Shown here: piece by piece, positions 34,297 to 42,739 of the stretch | How the letters are laid out: every line of letters begins with the position of its first letter | Position numbering within the stretch: the stretch's first letter is position 1 | NCBI GenBank assembly: GCA_965228905.1 | Contig: CBDDII010000002.1 | Coordinates: forward strand, 1,054,001-1,118,000 | Source: CALKXV01 sp965228905 | Lineage (GTDB): Bacteria > Pseudomonadota > Alphaproteobacteria > Rhodobacterales > Rhodobacteraceae | Reading direction: 5' to 3' | DNA: 64,000 nucleotides | Translations under genes and position numbers: made by a program | The notes under the pieces: model-generated | Seen by the model: the letters and a program-made list of their open reading frames with translations, nothing else | What the model was told of the DNA's origin: nothing | The model's database searches: none

Positions 34297-34637
34297 ACCC
34301 GTTCGACGGTCACGTCGTCGCGGCTGTAGAACGCGATGTGGTCGGCGATCTGGGCGACCTGTTCATGCGGTGTATCGTAAGACCATGCCGCATCCTGCAA
34401 CACGGTGCTTTTGGTCACGATCGAGTAGTGGGTCGCCTCGCCCTTGTGGGGGCATGTTGTCAGCTTTTCGGAAACGTCGAGGAACTCCATGGCAACGTCG
34501 GACTTCGGGAAGTAGATGACCGGGGTGTAGCCTTCTTCGGTGAGGTAGAGCGCATTGCTGCTTTCGCCCAGAACCGCCCCGCCAGCGCGCACAACCCAAT
34601 GCCCCTCGGCAGGTACGATCTTGATGTGTTCCGACAT
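34293..34637 (-). CDS. DUF427-domain protein
   Basis: A 114-residue single-domain protein. The DUF427 pattern is visible: VLGESSNALYLTEEGYTPVI, YFPKSDVAME, CPHKGEATHYSI and AWSYDTPHEQVAQIADHIAF. The family has a small beta fold; its function is unknown to me. ATG 34637 has AGGAGAG nearby. It is the sole gene between the convergent ClC gene and the aminopeptidase. Confidence 0.88.
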   Translation of the reverse strand: MSEHIKIVPAEGHWVVRAGGAVLGESSNALYLTEEGYTPVIYFPKSDVAMEFLDVSEKLTTCPHKGEATHYSIVTKSTVLQDAAWSYDTPHEQVAQIADHIAFYSRDDVTVERV

Positions 34638-34690
34638 TCAACTCTCCTTATTTCGCAACATCTTAGCGGCTAATCGGTAACATTGCCATG

Positions 34691-36478
34691 TCAGACAAGC
34701 GGTTCTGTTGCGGCCTCAAGCCACACCTGTGCGTCCGGGGACAGACGATTGGTCAGCTTTGTGCGCACCTCGGCGTGGTACCTGTCGATCCATTCCTTTT
34801 CCCAGGGGCCAAGGGCCGCAGTGTCAATCAGACGACGGTCCAGCGGGACGAAGGTCAGCGTTTCAAAATCCAGTTGGTCGCGCTTGTCGCCGATCTTTTC
34901 GGCTTCGCGCACGACGATCAGGTTTTCGATCCGGATTCCAAACGCGCCGGGTTTGTAGTAACCCGGTTCGTTCGACAGGATCATGCCGGGTTTCAGTTTC
35001 ACCTCGGTTGCGCGGGAAATCCGCTGTGGGCCTTCGTGAACCGAAAGGTATGCGCCCACGCCGTGGCCCGTGCCGTGATCGTAGTCTAGCCCAACACGCC
35101 AGAGGGCCGCGCGCGCCAGGGCGTCGAGGTCGCGGCCCGTAAGGCCACGGGGGAACCGGGCCTGTGAAATCGCGATCATGCCCTGAAGAACGCGGGTATA
35201 GCAGCCGCGTTCTTCCGCGCCGACGTCACCAATGGCGATGGTGCGGGTTATGTCGGTCGTGCCGTCGAGGTATTGTCCACCGGAGTCGACAAGGTAAAGC
35301 TCGCCGTGTTGGAGGGTGCGGTTGGTGTCCTCGGTCACGCGATAGTGGATGATCGCACCGTTCGGGCCAGCGCCCGAGATCGTATCGAACGAGATGTCCA
35401 TGAGGTTGTTGGCATTGGCGCGGTGGCTTTCCAGCGCCTTGGCCGCGTCGATTTCCGTCACGCCACCCTTCGGCGCTTCGCGGTCCAGCCAGGCCAGAAA
35501 CTCGACCATCGCCACGCCATCGCGCAGGTGTGCTGCCCGCATCCCTTCGATTTCTGCAGCGTTCTTGATCGCCTTGGGCAGGATGCAGGGATCGTCGTCC
35601 CAGGCGATTTCAACGCCCGCGTCTTCGAGGATCGAGGACACGGCCAGGGGAGCCGTCTTGCGGTCCACACGCACGGGGCCTGCCAACGCCCGCAACTGGT
35701 CTTCGAACGCCGACCAGTCGAACTGGTCGATGTGGGGATCGGGGCCAAGGTGCTCAAACTTTGTCAGGTCGGAGAAAAGCGACACGTGCCCGGTGTCGTG
35801 CAGAATGGCAAAAGCCTGAACGACCGGATTGCGCTCGATGTCGCCGCCGCGAATGTTCAACAGCCAGCAAATGCTGTCGGGCAGGGTGATAACCGCAGCC
35901 TTCTGCCCGGCATCCTTGATCAGCTTTGCCATCCGGTTCCGCTTGTCGCCGCTTTTTTCGCCCGAAAGCTCAATGGGATGGGCGCGCACCGGCACCGAAG
36001 GCAGGGGCGGTCGGTCGGTCCAGATACGGTCGATCAGGTTGTCGCAGGGAACAAGCGTCAGATGCTCCTTGGCCGCCTTTGAAAGGGTGTCGATTTCGTC
36101 CTTGGTGTGCAGCCAGGGATCGAAACCGACGTTTGCCCCCTTATCAAGCTGCCCGACCAGCCACGGCCCCAGCTTGATCTCGGGCCAGTCGACGGGCGTG
36201 AAATCTTCGGCTACCTGGGCGCGAACCTGAAGGCGATAACGGCCATCGACAAAAACACCGGCGATGGTGGGCGTGACGGCGGCGAACCCGGCCGAACCGG
36301 TAAAGCCGGTCAGCCAGGCGAGGCGATCATCGGCAGGGGCGACATATTCGCCCTGATGCCGGTCGGCACGCGGCACGAGAAAGGCGTCGAGACCGGCGCT
36401 TTCCAGCTCTTTTCGAAGGGCGGAAAGCCGGGGCGGGCCCTGCTCGGGCGAGGCGGTCGAGGTGTAGTTTTGGAACAT
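34691..36478 (-). CDS. Xaa-Pro aminopeptidase (M24B)
   Basis: A 595-residue three-domain aminopeptidase P of the long (eukaryote-like) type: two creatinase-like N-terminal domains and a C-terminal pita-bread domain. Metal ligands are visible in LVDSGGQYLDGTTDITRT (two Asp), GTGHGVGAYLSVHEGPQ (His), SNEPGYY (Glu) and GIRIENL (Glu). It removes N-terminal residues before proline using two divalent metals. ATG 36478 is chosen; the extra upstream 17 residues of open frame look unlike protein. It is probably cytoplasmic as no signal is seen. Confidence 0.93.
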   Translation of the reverse strand: MFQNYTSTASPEQGPPRLSALRKELESAGLDAFLVPRADRHQGEYVAPADDRLAWLTGFTGSAGFAAVTPTIAGVFVDGRYRLQVRAQVAEDFTPVDWPEIKLGPWLVGQLDKGANVGFDPWLHTKDEIDTLSKAAKEHLTLVPCDNLIDRIWTDRPPLPSVPVRAHPIELSGEKSGDKRNRMAKLIKDAGQKAAVITLPDSICWLLNIRGGDIERNPVVQAFAILHDTGHVSLFSDLTKFEHLGPDPHIDQFDWSAFEDQLRALAGPVRVDRKTAPLAVSSILEDAGVEIAWDDDPCILPKAIKNAAEIEGMRAAHLRDGVAMVEFLAWLDREAPKGGVTEIDAAKALESHRANANNLMDISFDTISGAGPNGAIIHYRVTEDTNRTLQHGELYLVDSGGQYLDGTTDITRTIAIGDVGAEERGCYTRVLQGMIAISQARFPRGLTGRDLDALARAALWRVGLDYDHGTGHGVGAYLSVHEGPQRISRATEVKLKPGMILSNEPGYYKPGAFGIRIENLIVVREAEKIGDKRDQLDFETLTFVPLDRRLIDTAALGPWEKEWIDRYHAEVRTKLTNRLSPDAQVWLEAATEPLV

Positions 36479-36525
36479 GGGGGCAGGGAACCTCAAGACG
36501 CGCGGTTTCGCAAGCGCGAGTGACT

Positions 36526-37080
36526 TCAATCGGTGTCTTCAAACAGTGCGGTGTCGAAACCGTCGATCGTCTCGGTGTTCTTTCTGCGCCAATAGTCCTC
36601 AACTCCGTCCGGACCCATCTCGTCATAGTAGGGAAGCAATTCGTCCACGACCCGGTCCTTTTCAAACCGCATGACCGGCACACGAGCCCCGCATGAGGTT
36701 TGCAGGGCGTCGATGGTCACGTCAAAGACCTGGCGGCTGCCTGCCATTGGCGGGAAGTGGGCGATCATCTGTTCCCAGTCATCATCGCGGGGATGGATCA
36801 CGCGGGCGGTGCCGTAGAGCCTGAGGATCAGCGCATCGCCTTCGAAGGAGCAGAACATCAGCGTGATCCGGTTTTGCAGACGAAGGTGCCCGGCGGTTTC
36901 GTTGCCGCTGCCGGAAAGGTTCAGCCAGATCAATCGGTTGTCACCCAGAATGCGCAAGGAATCCGCGCCTTTGGGCGACAGGTTCACCCGGCCGGTGTTA
37001 GCGGCGGTGGCGACGAAAAAGACCTTTTGGCGTTCGATGAACTTGCGAAAGGTGCCGTTGAGTTTCTTGCCAAGCGCCAT
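36526..37080 (-). CDS. Pyridoxamine 5'-phosphate oxidase-family FMN-binding protein
   Basis: A 184-residue split-barrel flavin-binding protein. FFVATAANTGRVNLSPKGAD, RLIWLNLSGSGNETAGHLRL and ALILRLYGTARVI are typical of the general PNPOx-like group rather than PdxH itself. The substrate is unknown. AGGGAGAA precedes ATG 37080. The gene lies between cobT and the aminopeptidase on the same strand with a 47-bp gap to the latter. Confidence 0.85.
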   Translation of the reverse strand: MALGKKLNGTFRKFIERQKVFFVATAANTGRVNLSPKGADSLRILGDNRLIWLNLSGSGNETAGHLRLQNRITLMFCSFEGDALILRLYGTARVIHPRDDDWEQMIAHFPPMAGSRQVFDVTIDALQTSCGARVPVMRFEKDRVVDELLPYYDEMGPDGVEDYWRRKNTETIDGFDTALFEDTD

Positions 37081-37137
37081 TTTGCTTCTCCCTGAAATGT
37101 GAAGAACATAACAGGAACGCGCCACGTCGCCAAGCGG

Positions 37138-39015
37138 TCAGACGACCTTGCGCAACCGGGCCAGGCGTTTTCGCTGGTTCGGATCGCTTTCGAAAAGGGC
37201 GGCAAGCTGTTCGGTCATGGCACCGGCCAGTTGTTCAACGTCGGTGATCGTCACGGCGCGTTCGTAATAGCGCGTCACGTCATGGCCGATGCCGATGGCC
37301 AAAAGCTCGACCTGTTTGCGTTTCTCGATCATGGCGATCACGTCGCGCAGGTGTTTTTCAAGGTAGTTCGCCGGGTTCACCGAAAGGGTGGAATCGTCCA
37401 CCGGCGCGCCGTCCGAGATCACCATTAGGATTTTCCGCGCCTCGATCCGGGGCACAAGGCGGCGGTGCGCCCATTCGAGGGCCTCGCCGTCGATGTTTTC
37501 CTTTAACAGGCCCTCTTTCATCATCAGCCCAAGGTTCGGGCGGGCGTGCCGCCAGGGGGCGTCGGCGGCCTTGTAGACGATGTGGCGCAGGTCATTGAGA
37601 CGCCCTGGCACCTGGGGCCGTCCCTGTTGCAGCCATTGTTCGCGGGCCTGTCCGCCTTTCCATGCGCGGGTGGTGAACCCGAGGATCTCGACCTTGACCT
37701 GACAGCGTTCCAGAGTGCGGGCCAGAACGTCAGCACAGATGGCGGCGATAGAGATCGGGCGGCCGCGCATGGACCCGGAGTTGTCCAGCAGGAGGGTGAC
37801 CACGGTGTCGCGGAACTCCATGTCCTTTTCCTGCTTGTAGGCAAGGGGAACGGTGGGGTTGGCGACGATCCGGGCCAGCCGACCGGCATCAAGGATGCCT
37901 TCTTCAAGGTCGAAGGTCCATGTGCGGGTCTGCTGCGCCTGAAGGCGGCGTTGCAAGCGGTTGGCAAGGCGGGAAACGGCGCCTTTCAGGGGATCAAGCT
38001 GCTGGTCGAGATAAGCGCGCAGGCGTTCAAGCTCTTCCGGCTCTGCGAGTTCTTCGGCCGCGATTTCTTCGTCGAATTCAGGTGTATAGACGGCATAGTT
38101 CGGATCCGCATCGCTGACCGGCATGGGCGCGGGCGGTTCGATCTCGGCGTCGCCTTGGGGCAGTTCGGTTTCCTCGCCACCCTCGTCCTCGGACATTTCG
38201 TCCATCGTGACCTGGGCTTCGGCCTGATCGTCCTGCTGATCCTGGCTTTCGTCGGGCGCGGCTTCGGAACTGTCCTGGCTTTGCTGGCTTTCGTCGTCGG
38301 AATTGGCCTCTTCGTCCTCGTCGGTATCCTCGGCGGCTTCCTGGTCTTCTTCGGGGTCTTCCGCGTCGGGGTCATCGCCCAATTGATCGCCGAAGCCCAT
38401 GTCCTGGATGATCTGGCGGGCAAAGCGGGCAAAGGACGCCTGGTCCGAGATCCTGTCTTCAAGATCAACAAGGGTTTCGCCGGCCTTGGTTTCGAACTGG
38501 TCGCGCCAGAGGTTCAAGAGGTTCGCAGCAGCAGGCGGCAACTCGCGTCCGCTGGCCAGTTGACGCACAAGGTATCCCGCGGCAACGGAAAGCGGCGCTT
38601 CGGCGGCATCCACCACCTCGTCATAACCCTTGCGGATCGCCTGATGCTGGATGCGGGCGTCGATGTTTCCCGCGGTGCCAGGCATGTCACGCGCGCCCAT
38701 GGCCTCGCACCGGGCCATTTCCATGGCCTGATAGATGTCACGGGCCATCTGACCCTGGGGCGCATAGCGGTTGTACAGCTTGGCGTCGTGGTACTTCCGC
38801 CGCATGGCATAGCTGTCGGCGGTGCCACGGGCCAGAAGCACCTCGTCGCGGGTCATGCGCCGCGTCACCTGGGGCAGACGCATACCGTCGTCGTTCATGC
38901 CGGGCGGGTCGACCGAGAAACTGACCGACAGTTCGGGATCGTCGGCAAGGGTCTTGGTTGCCTCGGCAAGGGCTTTCTTGAACGGATCGGCCGGGTTGTC
39001 GTTCGGGTTGGTCAT
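37138..39015 (-). CDS. cobT: Cobaltochelatase subunit CobT
   Basis: A 625-residue subunit. The N-terminal helical domain (1-215) is followed by a long acidic Asp/Glu/Gln/Ser stretch (about 215-330, e.g. DDPDAEDPEEDQEAAEDTDE) and a C-terminal vWA domain with MIDAS motif DNSGSMRG starting at D411. CobT and CobS form the AAA+ chaperone-like complex that drives cobalt insertion by CobN, as BchD and BchI do with BchH. VISDGAPVDDSTLS is the second vWA block. In many relatives cobS and cobT are adjacent; here a divergent pair of genes separates them by 1.2 kb. Confidence 0.95.
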   Translation of the reverse strand: MTNPNDNPADPFKKALAEATKTLADDPELSVSFSVDPPGMNDDGMRLPQVTRRMTRDEVLLARGTADSYAMRRKYHDAKLYNRYAPQGQMARDIYQAMEMARCEAMGARDMPGTAGNIDARIQHQAIRKGYDEVVDAAEAPLSVAAGYLVRQLASGRELPPAAANLLNLWRDQFETKAGETLVDLEDRISDQASFARFARQIIQDMGFGDQLGDDPDAEDPEEDQEAAEDTDEDEEANSDDESQQSQDSSEAAPDESQDQQDDQAEAQVTMDEMSEDEGGEETELPQGDAEIEPPAPMPVSDADPNYAVYTPEFDEEIAAEELAEPEELERLRAYLDQQLDPLKGAVSRLANRLQRRLQAQQTRTWTFDLEEGILDAGRLARIVANPTVPLAYKQEKDMEFRDTVVTLLLDNSGSMRGRPISIAAICADVLARTLERCQVKVEILGFTTRAWKGGQAREQWLQQGRPQVPGRLNDLRHIVYKAADAPWRHARPNLGLMMKEGLLKENIDGEALEWAHRRLVPRIEARKILMVISDGAPVDDSTLSVNPANYLEKHLRDVIAMIEKRKQVELLAIGIGHDVTRYYERAVTITDVEQLAGAMTEQLAALFESDPNQRKRLARLRKVV

Positions 39016-39070
39016 GACAGGGATAAATCACTCTTGCCGGGTATGGGCAATGGCTGGATTCGCAGGTCGG

Positions 39071-39433
39071 TCACGAGGCTTTTCGATCGTATCGGGCGCG
39101 AGCGTCGTGAATGCGATGTGCGTTGTCGCTGGTCCATTGTGCAAGGGCGAACACGGGGTCTTTCAGATCGTGTCCGAGATCGGTCAACTCGTAGGTCACG
39201 CGCGGCGGAGCAGTCGGTTCCACGGTGCGACTGACAAAGCCGTCGCGTTCGAGGTTCCGCAGTGTGCTCGACAGCATTTTCTGAGAGATATCAGAGATTT
39301 CGCGGCGCAGGGCGTTGAACCGGGTCGGGCCGTCGCCGAGGGCGCGGATGACCTGGATCGTCCACTTGTCACCGACACGGCTCAGCAACTCACTGATCGT
39401 CTGGCAGGTTTCGCCGGGGTTACCATCTTTCAT
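39071..39433 (-). CDS. HxlR-family transcriptional regulator
   Basis: A 120-residue winged-helix protein. The signature CQTISELLSRVGDKWTIQVI and RFNALRREISDISQKMLSST are HxlR hallmarks, and DGFVSRTVEPTAPPRVTYEL is the wing. The cysteine near residue 10 (GETC) is at the position often used for redox or aldehyde sensing. AAGGAGACG precedes ATG 39433. It is divergent from an NADPH-dependent FMN reductase that it most likely controls, a common pairing for this family. Confidence 0.92.
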   Translation of the reverse strand: MKDGNPGETCQTISELLSRVGDKWTIQVIRALGDGPTRFNALRREISDISQKMLSSTLRNLERDGFVSRTVEPTAPPRVTYELTDLGHDLKDPVFALAQWTSDNAHRIHDARARYDRKAS

Positions 39434-39497
39434 TGACGTCTCCTTGTATGGGGCACGTGCCTTCTTGCATCGGACGAAAAGCGTTCCACTTTGCACG

Positions 39498-39506
39498 TGG
39501 TAACCA
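39498..39506. promoter_or_regulatory. Candidate HxlR operator in the divergent promoter region
   Basis: TGGTAACCA is a nine-base palindrome at the centre of the 104-bp gap between the HxlR gene and the reductase gene. HxlR dimers bind palindromic sites in such gaps. The assignment is positional only. Confidence 0.3.
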
Positions 39507-39537
39507 ATCGACACCTTCCTACATAAGGATACCCTGC

Positions 39538-40143
39538 ATGACCCGCAAACCCCGCATCGCGATCATCTATGGATCGACCCGCGAAAGCCGCTTTGTCGAA
39601 AAACCCGGAAGCTGGCTGGCCGAACAAGCCGCCAAGCGCGACGGTTGGGAGGTCGAAACGCTTGACCTGCAAGACTTCGACCTGCCGTTCTTTGACGAAG
39701 CCGCATCGAACCTCTGGATGCCGTCCGAAGACCCAAAGGCCGTGGCCTGGCAGGAAAAGCTGGCGACTTTTGACGCCTTCATCTTTGTCACTGCCGAGTA
39801 CAACCGGTCGATTACCGGTGCGCTGAAGAACGCGCTGGACCAAGCCTACAAGGAATGGGTGCGCAAACCGATGGCCGTTTTCGGGTACGGTGCGACGGGC
39901 GGCGCACGCGCGGTCGAACATCTGCGCACCATCGCCATCGAATTGCAGATGGTCCCAATCAGGCACGGGCTGCACCTTTTGGGCGCGGATTTCTTTGCGG
40001 TTCACCCCATGGGAGCGGGCGGCGAGATGGCCTCGGTCGAAGAAAACCTGTTGCCTGCCACGGAAGCCATGTTCGACGATCTGGACTGGTGGACCCGTGC
40101 AACGATGGCGGCCAAGGCGGAAGACGCCGCGAAAGCCGCCTGA
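39538..40143 (+). CDS. NADPH-dependent FMN reductase-family flavoprotein
   Basis: A 201-residue flavodoxin-like protein. IAIIYGSTRESR binds the FMN phosphate, and FVTAEYNRSITGALKNALDQ is the conserved active-site/isoalloxazine loop. Members reduce FMN, quinones or azo and nitro compounds. AAGGAT lies seven bases before ATG 39538. It is divergent from an HxlR regulator and inserted between cobS and cobT. A supporting role in corrinoid Co(II) reduction is conceivable from position, but nothing in the sequence shows it. Confidence 0.88.
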   Translation: MTRKPRIAIIYGSTRESRFVEKPGSWLAEQAAKRDGWEVETLDLQDFDLPFFDEAASNLWMPSEDPKAVAWQEKLATFDAFIFVTAEYNRSITGALKNALDQAYKEWVRKPMAVFGYGATGGARAVEHLRTIAIELQMVPIRHGLHLLGADFFAVHPMGAGGEMASVEENLLPATEAMFDDLDWWTRATMAAKAEDAAKAA

Positions 40144-40165
40144 TCGCCATTCTTTGAAACCTGTT

Positions 40166-40189
40166 GCGGCACGCCTTGGTGCGTGCCGC
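40166..40189. terminator. Stem-loop between convergent genes
   Basis: GCGGCACGC (40166-40174) pairs perfectly with GCGTGCCGC (40181-40189) around a six-base loop. It lies between the reductase stop and the cobS stop. No T-run follows on either strand, so it may be a bidirectional 3'-end-stabilising hairpin rather than a classic terminator. Confidence 0.5.
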
Positions 40190-40194
40190 CGCAA

Positions 40195-41181
40195 TCAGAC
40201 CAGCGAGGCGCTTGCCGCACTTTCCGGCAGTTCCTCGTCAAAGCAGCGCTGATAGAATTCGGCCACGGTCTGGCGTTCCAACTCGTCGCATTTGTTGAGG
40301 AAGGTCAGGCGGAAGGCATAGCCCACGTCGCGGAAGATTTCGGCATTGAGCGCCCAGTTGATGACGGTTCGAGGGCTCATCACGGTGGAAAGATCGCCGT
40401 TCATGAAGGCGGTCCGTGTCAGGTCGGCGACGGTGACCATCTGGCCGATGGTCTTGCGGCCCTTCTCGCTGTTGTAGTGCGGGGCCTTCGACAGGATGAT
40501 CGCGCTTTCGGCGTCGTGGGAAAGGTAGTTCAGCGTGACGACCAGCGACCAGCGGTCCATCTGGGCCTGGTTGATTTGCTGGGTGCCGTGATAGAGGCCC
40601 GTCGTGTCGCCCAGACCAACGGTGTTTGCCGTGGCGAACAGGCGGAAATAGGGGTGCGGCGCGATCACCTCGTTCTGGTCCAGAAGCGTCAGCTTGCCGT
40701 CTGATTCCAGAACACGCTGGATCACGAACATCACGTCGGCGCGGCCTGCGTCGTATTCGTCAAAGACGATGGCCGTCGGGTTGCGCAGCGCCCAGGGCAG
40801 GATGCCTTCCTGAAACTCAGTGAACTGCACGCCGTCTTCGACCTTGATCGCGTCCTTGCCGATGAGGTCGATCCGGGAGATGTGGCTGTCGAGGTTCACG
40901 CGCACCGTCGGCCAGTTCAGACGCGCGGCGACCTGTTCGATGTGGGTCGATTTCCCCGTGCCGTGATAGCCTTGGATGATGACGCGGCGGTTGTGTTGAA
41001 AACCGGCCAGGATCGCCAGCGTCGTTTCGGGGTCGAACTTGTAGGTCGAGTCGATCGCAGGCACGCGGTCGTTGGATTCATAGAACCCTTTGACTTTCAT
41101 ATCGGAATCGATGCCGAACACCTCGCGGATGTCGATTTCTTCGGTCGGCTTCGCGTCCACGTCGATCAGACGATAGTCCAT
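40195..41181 (-). CDS. cobS: Cobaltochelatase subunit CobS
   Basis: A 328-residue AAA+ ATPase. Walker A is GYHGTGKST (71-79), Walker B AIVFDEYDAGR, and sensor 1 FRLFATANTVG. PTEEIDIREVFGID near the N-terminus is CobS-specific. With CobT it forms the ring that drives cobalt insertion by CobN. AAGGAAGAG precedes ATG 41181. The usual neighbours DnaJ-like and BolA genes lie 1.5 kb upstream, with msrB and a membrane protein in between. Confidence 0.95.
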   Translation of the reverse strand: MDYRLIDVDAKPTEEIDIREVFGIDSDMKVKGFYESNDRVPAIDSTYKFDPETTLAILAGFQHNRRVIIQGYHGTGKSTHIEQVAARLNWPTVRVNLDSHISRIDLIGKDAIKVEDGVQFTEFQEGILPWALRNPTAIVFDEYDAGRADVMFVIQRVLESDGKLTLLDQNEVIAPHPYFRLFATANTVGLGDTTGLYHGTQQINQAQMDRWSLVVTLNYLSHDAESAIILSKAPHYNSEKGRKTIGQMVTVADLTRTAFMNGDLSTVMSPRTVINWALNAEIFRDVGYAFRLTFLNKCDELERQTVAEFYQRCFDEELPESAASASLV

Positions 41182-41362
41182 GACTCTTCCTTGTCGCATT
41201 TCGGGGGATCAGGGCCCGGTTCCTCACCTGCCTCATTCTGTGCCGGGGTGCAAGGGCGCGGGGCGGGTTTGGGTGTGCATTTACGGATTGTTGGTTCGAA
41301 TCTGGGAAAACCGCGTGGAACCTCATCCAAACACGGGTTGGTAACGATTTCCCTAGTGTGTC

Positions 41363-41394
41363 GGACGCTCCGCTCGATCCTGGGCGGGGCGTCC
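41363..41394. other. Long stem-loop in the cobS-msrB divergent region
   Basis: GGACGCTCCGC (41363-41373) pairs with GCGGGGCGTCC (41384-41394) with a single G-T pair and a ten-base loop. It lies in the 313-bp gap between cobS and msrB, which otherwise shows no gene. No T-run follows on either strand, so a leader or regulatory structure is as likely as a terminator. Confidence 0.45.
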
Positions 41395-41494
41395 TGATCG
41401 TGTACCTTTCGACGGTAACATCTCCCCGCGGCATTGTGAGTTTTCTGTGATGTGGCTTGCCGTTACCTTTGATGCCGGAAGAGGAGTTATTTCG

Positions 41495-41965
41495 ATGAAG
41501 CGACGTGAGTTTTTTGGCACCGCTCTGGCTGGCAGCGCGGCTTTTGTATTGTCCGCGCGGGCTGGTATGACGCAGGCATTTGAAGTGACGCGGTCAGAGG
41601 CCGAATGGCGTGCGATGCTAACGCCGCTGCAATACAAGGTGATGCGCGACGAGGGCACGGAACGGGCCGGGTCCAGCCCGCTGGACAAGAACTATGCGCC
41701 CGGCACCTATCATTGCCGAGGCTGCGATCTGGCGCTTTATTCGTCGGAAACCAAGTATGACAGCACCACCGGCTGGCCGTCGTTCTGGAAGCCTTTGCCC
41801 AATGCGGTGGCCACTAAGCCCGACCGCAAACTGTTCACCGTGCGCACCGAGGTCCATTGCCGCCGCTGCGGCAGCCACCTTGGGCATATCTTCGACGACG
41901 GCCCACAGCCCACGGGCAAGCGGCATTGCCTGAACGGTGTGAGCCTGGTGTTCAAGCCTGCGTAA
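41495..41965 (+). CDS. msrB: Exported peptide-methionine (R)-S-oxide reductase
   Basis: A 156-residue MsrB. The catalytic cysteine is C145 in RHCLNGVS, zinc ligands are in CRGC and CRRC, and GWPSFWKP and LGHIFDDGP are family blocks. The N-terminus MKRREFFGTALAGSAAFVLS has a twin arginine followed by a hydrophobic core and ARA, so it is predicted to be a Tat substrate acting in the periplasm. GAGGAG precedes ATG 41495 at eight bases. The zinc-type fold is consistent with folding and metal loading before Tat export. Confidence 0.93.
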   Translation: MKRREFFGTALAGSAAFVLSARAGMTQAFEVTRSEAEWRAMLTPLQYKVMRDEGTERAGSSPLDKNYAPGTYHCRGCDLALYSSETKYDSTTGWPSFWKPLPNAVATKPDRKLFTVRTEVHCRRCGSHLGHIFDDGPQPTGKRHCLNGVSLVFKPA

Positions 41966-41992
41966 GCCCTGAACAAGCCCTGAGAATTTCCG

Positions 41993-42024
41993 AAACGGCA
42001 TCTGCGCGGCCTGTGCCGTTTTCT
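41993..42024 (+). terminator. Probable intrinsic terminator of msrB
   Basis: AAACGGCA (41993-42000) pairs with TGCCGTTT (42014-42021) around a 13-base loop, followed by TTC. It starts 28 bases after the msrB stop. Confidence 0.6.
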
Positions 42025-42056
42025 GTCGCCAACCGAATGCTTTAGGGGCGGCAAAG

Positions 42057-42533
42057 ATGCAGCAATTGAGTGTAGTTGCCAAGGTGACTTTGGTCGGGAT
42101 GATCGCTGTGAATGGCGGGGTCACGATGGCGGCGCTGATCTTGCAAGATGGGACTCTCGGCGGGCGGGACATTGCCTTGGCACTGGTTTCGGCCGTCGTC
42201 GGCGCGGCTGTTGGTGGGCGGTTGTGCCTTTTGCTGTTCGGCCATGCCGAGGGCGCTGGATGGTTTCTGGCTCTGCTTGGAGCGATATTGGCGACGGCCG
42301 TCGGTGCTGCCGTGGGAGGCGAGATATTCGTGATCGTCGGCACGCTGTTGGACGCCAACGCCGACCTCGTTTTTTCGTCCTTGTTAGATGCGGCGATCCT
42401 CAGTGTCGCGGTGGTCTTTTTCTCGCTTACCTATCCATTGAGCGGTTTGGCCTGGGGCGTGCTGATGGTTGCCACGCAGATTGTGGCACGCCGTCTGCGC
42501 AAAGCTGCGGAAAACCTGCACGGGGAAGGGTAA
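42057..42533 (+). CDS. Small four-helix membrane protein of unknown function
   Basis: A 158-residue hydrophobic protein with four likely membrane segments (about 8-28, 38-62, 68-97 and 108-145) and a short charged C-terminus (RRLRKAAENLHGEG). Glycine/alanine-rich stretches such as VVGAAVGGRL suggest tightly packed helices. No family is recognised. AAAG near ATG 42057 is a weak ribosome site. It is separated from msrB by a terminator. Confidence 0.65.
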   Translation: MQQLSVVAKVTLVGMIAVNGGVTMAALILQDGTLGGRDIALALVSAVVGAAVGGRLCLLLFGHAEGAGWFLALLGAILATAVGAAVGGEIFVIVGTLLDANADLVFSSLLDAAILSVAVVFFSLTYPLSGLAWGVLMVATQIVARRLRKAAENLHGEG

Positions 42534-42592
42534 TCCTGCACGTCTGCTTCTGACAGAGACCCGATGATCTGAGGGAACGGGATCCTATAAGA

Positions 42593-42731
42593 TAGATGTC
42601 CCCCGAGGTGGCCATGCGCCTCTCACCAAGGAACCCCTGTCGAGCAGGAGGTATCCCCCCCGCGGACAGCGCCATGTGGCGCGTCCTCACCGCCCTTGCC
42701 TTTCCCCTAGGCAGGGGCGGTTTCCATTTCC
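42593..42731 (+). ncRNA. Possible small RNA or structured 3' UTR
   Basis: No gene is seen between 42534 and 42739, but the stretch is strongly structured on the plus strand. GGAC-A-GCGCCA (42664-42674) pairs with TGGCGC-GTCC (42677-42686). A strong hairpin follows: CCGCCCTTGCCT (42690-42701) with AGGCAGGGGCGG (42709-42720), then TTTCCATTTCC, which looks like an intrinsic terminator. TATAAG at 42586-42591 is a possible -10 element, but I see no good -35. It could equally be the 3' UTR of the membrane protein gene. No Rfam family was recognised. Confidence 0.35.
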
Positions 42732-42739
42732 AAGCGCGC

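Noticed and set aside
37546..39234. 562-codon plus-strand frame opposite cobT
   Set aside because: It is the complement of the acidic CobT gene; its Val/Gly/Phe-rich translation has no recognisable domain.
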